Shown here piece after piece: positions 57,811 to 64,000 of a stretch of DNA of 64,000 nucleotides. The position numbers and the translations under genes are program-made. Under the pieces are notes generated by a model that made no database searches, was not told the origin of the DNA, and saw nothing but the letters and a program-made list of their open reading frames with translations. Position 1 is the stretch's first letter. Every line of letters starts with the position of its first letter. Source of the stretch: Malania oleifera. Its lineage: Eukaryota; Streptophyta; Magnoliopsida; Santalales; Ximeniaceae. The stretch is taken from NCBI RefSeq assembly GCF_029873635.1, contig NC_080423.1, positions 105,443,773-105,507,772 of the forward strand, read 5' to 3'.

Positions 57811-58396
57811 CTAATTTATCAACCAGGTTCATGTATTGCAGTGCTGTTTGCAAAGTAAAGAGTACAGTGTGAATTCTTCATTGATTAGTGCTATCAAAAT
57901 TTCAAGAATGTGAATTCAGAAATTTAGTTTGTGAACTCATTTATTAATTCTATAATTCGTTCATGTGCGATGCTTTGCAGAAGGATATCATCCTTTTCAT
58001 GTATTAGTTGTTCAGTCATCAGTGTAAAAGCCTAGAAGAATGGTGTAACTCTTGAGTTATGACTTTGCCTTTTCTTACGGAATAGCGAGATTACTCCTGC
58101 CTTCACATGAAAAATATCTACACATGGTGGTGATTGGTTACATTTGATTGCTGATAATCTTTGGTTGGTTCGTGAGAAATTGAAATTGTATAGGTTAACC
58201 AAAACAGAGCTTTTCTCAATGATGAAAGTGGACTGACAATAAACAAACAAATAAATAATATATATTTATTTATATCCTGTGTAGGTTCGTGAGAATGTGT
58301 ATAGGTAAGCTTACATTTATTGACACGTCCTGGAACTGCTCTAAAGGAGAAAAGATTTTCAAAATTAACATGCTTTTTCTCCTGCTTTTGCACTCG
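57811..58396. other. non-coding sequence, no gene seen
   Basis: No feature recognised apart from a short pair of GGTTCGTGAGAA repeats near 58168 and 58285. Confidence 0.5.
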
Positions 58397-58982
58397 TGTT
58401 GTGAAAATGATTATGGGATTGCACAGCGGAATATGAACGTAGCAAACAATGAAGAACCAAAATATAATTTGCACACATAGTATATCTGAAAGCAACAAGA
58501 ATCCACACAAAGATTTACGTGGTTCGGCAAAGCCTAAATCCACAGGAGCAATTGGCAAAGGTTTCACTATGAAGAACAAAGTACACAATACAATGGTATT
58601 ACAATGATCTTCTACTACTTCATTATACCCAGAGTGGCATATTTAATAACCCCACGAAGGCTTCCCTCCAAATACCCAATCGTTCTAACATTCATATTCA
58701 AAATTTGAAATCATCCTCGCATCCCCGAGTCAATTTGTTGACGAATAGGGTCCATTCGTCAACAATTAGGGTCCATTCGTCGATGAATCAAGCATATTCA
58801 TCGACGACTTCTGAATGTTTGAATTTTATCTGCTCTTGGTATCTCTATTCGTCGCCGAATTAGGCATATTCGCCGACGAATTCTGAATGTTTGAATTTTA
58901 TCTACTCTCGGTATGTCAATTCGTCAACGAATTAGGCCTATTTGTCGACGAATATATGCTGCACTGCACCAATGACTTAACA
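58397..58982 (-). mobile_element. copia LTR, solo or detached, with CGTCGACGA motifs
   Basis: Read on the minus strand it starts TGTTAAGTCATTGG (58982) and ends near CATTTTCACAACA (58397). It contains the copia leader type TTTGCCGAACCACGTAAATC (58510-58535). About six variants of ATTCGTCGACGAA occur at 58737-58955, upstream of a minus-strand TATA-like ATTAAATATG near 58640. No matching target duplication was found, so the exact ends are uncertain. Confidence 0.6.
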
Positions 58983-59140
58983 TATGTTTTTCTTCCTTTG
59001 TTTATGCACTCCACCAAGTATAAGAGCCATAAAAACACGACAGCTCGCTCTGCTCTGGGTGCTCTGGTATCCTAGATGCTTACCATTTTTCAAATTTACC
59101 ATTAGACTCCCAATTTTACTGTAATATAACCAGAAAATAG

Positions 59141-59215
59141 AATAATCCAAAATAAAGGTTGGTTTTGTACAAAAGAGAATAATCCAAAAGAAAGGTTGGT
59201 TTCGTACAGCTGAAA
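59141..59215. repeat. 37-bp tandem duplication
   Basis: AATAATCCAAAA starts at 59141 and 59178, each copy running through GGTTGGTTTYGTAC. Confidence 0.85.
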
Positions 59216-59229
59216 TTTTGAGGTATGAA

Positions 59230-59518
59230 ATCTGATCAAGTTCATATTGTCAAATATTTTGTGAATGGCCGAATGAATTGGCCTTGAGTTGTGTATATTA
59301 TATATGGACTTTACAAGAATGCTATACATGGAAAGTAAATAAGGTCTAGCATGATTCTAGCCCTATACAAGTAAACTATAAATTGTCAAGCCCTATACAT
59401 GTAAACTAAATAAATATATGCTAATTGTATAAAATAATGAATTGAAATATAAGGAAATAAATGTGGGCTGAAGTAAAGAAAAAAATCTTTTGCTTTGATG
59501 TTTGCTGTTCCGTTGACA
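59230..59518 (-). repeat. 3' LTR of the minus-strand copia element (left end uncertain)
   Basis: The minus strand starts TGTCAACGGAAC at 59518 directly after a polypurine tract (TTTGAGGGGGGC, 59519-59533). AT-rich U3-like sequence and a TATATAATATAC box near 59295 follow. The left end was not fixed because the partner LTR is outside the window. Confidence 0.55.
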
Positions 59519-59567
59519 GCCCCCCCTCAAATTGATGCGGATTGATCAACAAGCATCAATTTGTTAC

Positions 59568-61031
59568 TTAGCAAGCAATGTCGATGACGAGTGAGAGCCT
59601 TGGTGAAGATATCCACAATTTGTAATTCAGTGGAAATGTGTGGAAGAGTGTGATAACATGAGCGTCAAATGCTTCACGAATAGAGTGACAATCGACTTCA
59701 ATATGCTTCGTGCGCTCATGATAGACAGGATTGGCTATGATCTGGATAGCACTCGTATTATCGGCATGTGAAGGTGTAGGATCGGTCTCAGAAAAATCTA
59801 GCTCGGCAAGCAAGCCTCGAAGCCAAATAATTTTAGAACAAGCAAGAGACATCACCTGGTATTTAGATTCCATCGATGACTTAGAAACTCTGTCTTACTT
59901 CTTACTCTTCCAAGAGATCAATGCATCACCTAAGAACACACACCAACTAGTGATGGAGTGACGTGCATCCGCATAACCAGCCCAATCAACATCGCTATAA
60001 GTAGCAAGGCGAGTAGAATTGCCAGCAGGGAAGAATAAACCACGGGAAGAACCACAGGAAGAAGTGCCCTAAACATAGTGTATGATCCTATGGCCAATGG
60101 CCAAATGAAGATGACAAGGAGTCTGAAGAAACTGGTTGACTTGCTGTACAACAAAAGAAATGTCTGGTCTAGTAATGGTGAGCTAGACAAGACTACCCAC
60201 CAACTTCCGGTATAAACTAGGATCAACAAGTAAGTCACCCTCCTCTTTGTGAAGCTTGACATTTAATTCCATGGGAGTATCAACAGAAGTACCCTTCTGA
60301 AGGCTAGCTTTTGCCACCAAGTCACTGGCATACTTATGTTGATAGAGTGGAATACCTGAGGGACTATGATTCACCTTAAGACCAAGAAAATATGTGAGAG
60401 ACCCAAGATCTTTCATATGAAAGGAATCTGAGAGATGAGTCTTGAGCAGAGCAAGTAAAGCAGAATCGGAACTAGTAATCACAATATCGTCAACATAAAC
60501 TAAAAGAACAACAATACCCATGTACGATTTTCGAAGAAACAATGAAGTGTCATACTTGCTCCGCTTGAATGAAAATTGTAATAAAATGGTGTGGAATTTA
60601 TCAAACTAGGCCCTCAGAGCTTGTTTGAGACCATAAAGAGAACGACGAAGCTTACACACATGTGAAGTCGGAGAGGGAAACAAGCATGAGGGTGGCTTTA
60701 TATAAATACACTCTTTAAGATCCCCGTGAAGAAAAGCATTCTTGGCATCCATCTGATGTAGTGGCCACTCACTGGAGGTAGCAATAGCAATAGCAAGAAT
60801 CGTACGAACAATAGTCATCTTAGCCACAGAAGCAAAGGTCTCTTCATAATTGACACCATATTCCTGATTATTCCCAAGTGCAACAAGGCAAGCTTTGTAA
60901 TGATCCAGACTTCCATCAGATCGGACCTTGATTGAGTAAACCCATTTACAACCCAGAGGAACAATGGTGGGAGGACAAGGCTCAATGTCCCAGGTGTGAT
61001 TAGCCTTTAGAGTGGCAATTTCTTCTTGCAT
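59568..61031 (-). pseudogene. copia reverse transcriptase and RNase H, broken
   Basis: The RT opens near 61031 (MQEEIATLKANHTWDIEP, CKWVYSIKVRSDGSLDHYKA) and shows QMDAKNAFLHGDLKECIYIK and KLRRSLYGLKQALRA. After a break near 60600 the catalytic box LLVYVDDIVITSSDS is intact at about 60500, followed by DSFHMKDLGSLTYFLGLKVN. Stops and a frameshift near 60180-60260 separate the connection. RNase H appears with YSDVDWAGYADARHSITSW and MESKYQVMSLACSKIIWLRG, then SAIQIIANPVYHERTKHIEV to 59568. Confidence 0.8.
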
Positions 61032-61695
61032 AGCTTGTCACCAACAATCATGCTTGGCAGCTTGTGAGTAGGAAGTGGGAATATCTAAATTGGACAATGC
61101 AACAGTAAGAGCTGAAACAGAGTTACCAGAACTTGAAGAGGAAAACCTATACCTATTTAGGGGTACAGACACTTGAGAAGAGCGACGTACCAAAGGCTCT
61201 GGAGGTGGTGCAACTGACTAAATCTAGAGCATGGTAGGATCAGATATGGGATGAGCTATCGGAAGAGACTATGGGTGGGGGCACCGCGTATACACAATAC
61301 CTGGTTTAAAACGTGAATTGACTAGATGAGGATTCGAGAACTGCTCCTCAAAGGAGGGGAGAATCATAGTAGGAGAGAAGGGTACAGAGGACAAGGAAAG
61401 AAATGTTGATTTTCATAGAAAGTAACATTCCTAGAAATGTGTGTACGATGTAATGTAGGATCATAGCAAACAAATCCCTTTTGACACACATAGTATCCCA
61501 AGAATGCACATCGAACAGATTGAGCAGATAATTTATGTCACTCATGAGGAGGTAAATAAACAAAACATACACAACCAAAGGTATGGAGGTTATCGTAACT
61601 AGGTTGCTTAGCAAATAAACGGAAGTAGAGAGACTCCATGAGTAGGACTTGAGAAGGTAAACGATTAATCAAGCAGCAGTTTTCAGAGCCTCAAC
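61032..61695 (-). pseudogene. integrase-RT linker, fragmentary
   Basis: Broken frames with serine- and proline-rich sequence and traces of the integrase C-terminus (HECHELSAQSVRC-type order near 61500-61545). No separate gene is seen. Confidence 0.4.
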
Positions 61696-62324
61696 CTAGA
61701 ACGAGGACGGAACAGAGGATTCCAGCAAGAGAGTACGGACCACATCTAGGAGATGACGATTTTTCCGTTCGGCTACTCCATTTTGTTGGGGAGTAGTAGG
61801 ACATGAACGTTGATGAATAATGCCTTTAGAAGCCAAAAATGCCTGAAACTCTGTAGATACACATTCACCACCAGAATCTGTGCGTAATGGCTTAATAGAA
61901 GCAGAAAATTGATTGAAATGGCCTAAACGATGATGCCACACCATACTAAGATTTGAAACATTATTATAAGCAAAAGACTTAATAGAAGAAACTGGAGAAC
62001 GTGCTGAAATAGACAGAAGTAATGGAAATAAGCGCCCCACTTTAGGTCCCTTCACGATCGGCTCTCCAATTACCTGGTCTTGCATAACACAACCATTACT
62101 AGAAAAATTAAGAGCACAATTGTTATCAACTAATTGACCAACAAAAATAAGATTCGTGGAAAGCTGAGGAGCAAGAAACATATTAGTGAACTTAGAAGAG
62201 GCATCGCCGACAGCAGCTATTGGCAAAGATTGTCATTGGCAGTCTGAATAGCAGATTGACTAGCGTAGGGCCGAACATGACACAAGGTAGTGGGATTATT
62301 CGTTATGTGATTAGAGGCACCCTA
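61696..62324 (-). pseudogene. copia protease end and integrase with internal deletion
   Basis: From 62320 the minus strand reads GASNHITNNPTTLCHV, the protease site without its D-S. A stop at 62228 precedes the open frame 61696-62226. It contains the NLIFVGQLVDNNCALNFSSN region, then WHHRLGH, the start of the integrase zinc finger. This jumps straight to FNQFSASIKPLRTDSGGECV, which belongs after the first part of the catalytic core. Roughly 120-140 residues, including the rest of the zinc finger and the first catalytic aspartate, are deleted in frame. The second aspartate (RTDSGG) and the glutamate (QQNGVAERKNRHLLDV) remain. Confidence 0.75.
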
Positions 62325-62468
62325 CTTTTGAAGAACTGATTAATCAGACGAGAATAAAGATAGAGTCCCATTTTACATGTCAATGCTGACAACAATGAAA
62401 TTTATAGTAAGAGGAAAATCCGTCGACTTTAGAAATCGTGAGGGTTCAAGTCCCTCTATCCCCAAAAA
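62325..62468 (+). other. trnL: chloroplast-derived trnL(UAA) intron end and 3' exon (NUPT)
   Basis: About 144 bp match, from memory, the chloroplast trnL-UAA gene from the end of its group I intron (CTTTTGAAGAACTGATTAAT, GAGAATAAAGATAGAGTCCC, AATTTATAGTAAGAGG) through the 3' exon (AAATCGTGAGGGTTCAAGTC to CCCTCTATCCCCA). The last part is the well-known conserved site used as a universal plant barcode primer. It lies exactly between gag STHLW and protease GASNHIT of the copia element, on the opposite strand. It is not a complete tRNA gene because the 5' exon is absent. Confidence 0.85.
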
Positions 62469-63476
62469 AGACCATAGATGAGTAGAATTGTTACCTTGGA
62501 GCCCCATTGCTGATAATACCGAAATTAGCATCTGTTGCACCATTTCGAGCATGCAATAATTCGCTGGAGGAGGTGCAGGAAAAGAGAAGTCACCTAAAGA
62601 AGAGCTAGGGGCCCCAAAAGTCACTGTGGAGGGGTAAACTAACTGAAGTCTAGAATGCTTGGGCCTGACGATTCTGCGGGCGGATACGACCTTCTTTGAT
62701 AATGTGACACTTCTTCTTGCAATAAGAGCATAATTTCTTGGAACATTCAGTAGTAATATGTCCAAATTCCTTGCAGCAAAAGCACTGCAAAGTGCTAGAA
62801 TGCGTAGGCAGTCCTCGTCGTTGAGCAGCATAAGCCACAGGGACAGACCCGAACTACCATGAGATTGTGCCAGAGTAACTTGAGTACTAAGCCTTTGTTC
62901 TTCACGAAGTAACTCACCAAAACAAACATCCAGAGAAGGAACAGAAGAGCGATTTAGCAAAGACGAGCGAACAGATTCATACTCGGGGCTGAGTTTCATA
63001 AGAAATTGATCACGACGTCTGGTCTTGTGAAGATGTTGAATAATGGGAAGAGAAGCCACAGGAACATCCTCAATAACCAAATCAAAATATTCATTCCAAA
63101 GAGTTAGAAACCCCGAATAATAGTCTTGGATGGAACAATTGTCATGTTGAAACATGGCAATCGCATACTCTAACTGAAAACGACGAGCATTGCTATCTTG
63201 ATGATATACTGTTTTTAAATAAGTTGACATGGATTGAGCGGTGCAATAAGGTCGCAAGTTTGGGACAATATGTGGCTCAACCGAGCCAAGAAGCCAAGAC
63301 ATAATCCGAGCATCAAGCACAGCCCATGAAGGACAAGTTGCGGACTCCTTGGATTTATCCGGATTGGGTGCACAATTTGTGCCATCAATATGACCCCAAA
63401 GATCTTTTCCCTTAAAGAAAAGTTGAAACTGAAAAGCCCACGTAGAATAATTGTTGCCCATAAACTTGGCACACAC
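62469..63476 (-). pseudogene. copia gag with two zinc knuckles, frameshifted
   Basis: The open frame starts near 63476 with KFMGNNYSTWAFQFQLFFKG and continues through WLLGSVEPHIVPNLRPYCTA, QLEYAIAMFQHDNCSIQDYY and FLMKLSPEYESVRSSLLNRS, a UBN2-like gag. Near 62850 homology moves to another frame (62650-62838), which has two zinc knuckles, CFCCKEFGHITTEC and the altered CSYCKKKCHIIKEG. It then returns to the first frame (FGAPSSSLGDF, then SAMGLQGNNSTHLW). The two compensating shifts garble the knuckle region. The frame then runs into the chloroplast insertion and ends at 62373. Confidence 0.8.
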
Positions 63477-64000
63477 AAGTGCAGAGTCCTTGCTAAATAA
63501 TGGAGAAAATCGAGAAGCCCAAAAAAAACAGACTGAGCCAAAAGAAACAGACCACCAGAAAATCTAGAATCCCATAATAAACAACGCAGGTACAAAGAAA
63601 AACCAAGAACAACCTCCCTGCGCTAAAAAAATAAATCTTGAACCAAAAAACTGCATTAAAAATTGAATCTTAAACCAAAAACCTGCTGTGCCGAGAAGAT
63701 AAGTGCCATAAACAGCAACAGAAAGCTGTTGCCTGCTTGCCGAGAGTCACAAAAAGCAACAGAAACTGGATAAATAAGCGGCAAACCAGAAACCTGTTGT
63801 GCCTGCTTGCCAAAAGTCACAAGCCTGCTGGCCGAGAGTCACAAACAGCAACAGAAATTGGAGAAATAAGTGGCAAACCAGAAACCTGCTCTGCCTGCTT
63901 GCTGAAAGTCACAAACAGCAACATAAAACTGTTGCCTGCTTGCTGAGAATCACGAGGACATAAACTGTAGGAATAAATGGCAACCCAGACACCTGCTGTA
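63477..64000 (-). repeat. 5' leader of the copia element with ~100-bp tandem repeats
   Basis: Units with GCCTGCTTGCCGAGAGTCAC and GGCAAACCAGAAACCTG recur from about 63731 to the window end (GGCAAACCAG or variant near 63780, 63872 and 63979). They also contain CAAACAGCAACAGAAA. No gene is seen; a short plus-strand open frame through it is chance. Confidence 0.65.

Larger units (their letters stand above)
59230..64000 (-). mobile_element. Ty1/copia element, 3' LTR to 5' leader
   Basis: The minus strand holds leader, gag, protease remnant, integrase, RT-RNase H, PPT and 3' LTR in copia order. The 5' LTR is beyond the window. The lineage looks Ale/Retrofit-like from gag and RT motifs (uncertain). 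It carries a chloroplast DNA insertion, an integrase deletion and many frame breaks. Confidence 0.8.

Noticed and set aside
58118-58588. 156-residue minus-strand open frame
   Set aside because: It overlaps the end of a copia LTR and non-coding sequence, with no domain and no family resemblance.
62420-62468. A tRNA gene
   Set aside because: Only the trnL 3' exon and intron end are present; the 5' exon is missing, so no tRNA can be made.

Overview
The window reads as repeat-rich nuclear DNA of a flowering plant, probably a eudicot. The evidence is AT-rich intergenic sequence, long dinucleotide microsatellites, plant LTR retrotransposon lineages (Tork-, SIRE- and Tekay-like), an endogenous pararetrovirus of the Caulimoviridae type, a piece of chloroplast trnL, and first exons of two plant gene families. 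No tool was run. Family names come from recognising motifs, and element boundaries come from reading termini, primer sites and target-site duplications by eye.

Layout. 1-3996 is the 3' part of a broken plus-strand Ty1/copia element with its 3' LTR. A minus-strand first coding exon of an AIRP2-like RING E3 ligase lies at 4985-5066. 5243-8999 is AT-rich and holds an old 1.3-1.6 kb duplication. 9000-12971 is an endogenous pararetrovirus remnant in which one 3,779-bp unit is followed by the start of a second at the same breakpoint. 14.05-17.77 kb is an LTR-like block with arrays of short repeats, split by a 2-kb solo LTR. 17767-30896 is a minus-strand SIRE-like copia element with both LTRs, PPT, PBS, gag, pol and an env-like ORF; its right LTR carries a solo gypsy-like LTR with a 5-bp duplication. 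30.9-36.7 kb is a mosaic of LTR fragments and the end of a chromovirus. 36670-52783 is a plus-strand copia element split by an 11-kb minus-strand Tekay-like gypsy element (37786-48844, target duplication AAAGT), whose 3' LTR has a further LTR piece inside it. 52.8-58.4 kb is lower in LTR elements and holds the first coding exon of a B3-domain gene, several tandem duplications and a probable 1-kb terminal-inverted-repeat element. 58.4-64 kb has a copia LTR and a minus-strand copia element carrying a chloroplast trnL insertion at its protease site.

Almost every ORF is transposon- or virus-derived and inactivated. Many of the inactivating changes have the form of C-to-T or G-to-A transitions. 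The two host exons are isolated: the AIRP2-like gene would continue leftward through or beyond the copia element, and the downstream B3 exons were not recognised.

The most unusual pattern is regulatory. Several LTR families place arrays of short, often palindromic repeats directly upstream of a TATA box on the transcribed strand. One decamer, TCGTCGACGA and close variants, recurs in gypsy LTRs and in an apparently unrelated copia LTR. A second motif, GACAGTCGTCTGTC, fills the SIRE U3 and reappears in the spacer between RNase H and the env-like ORF.
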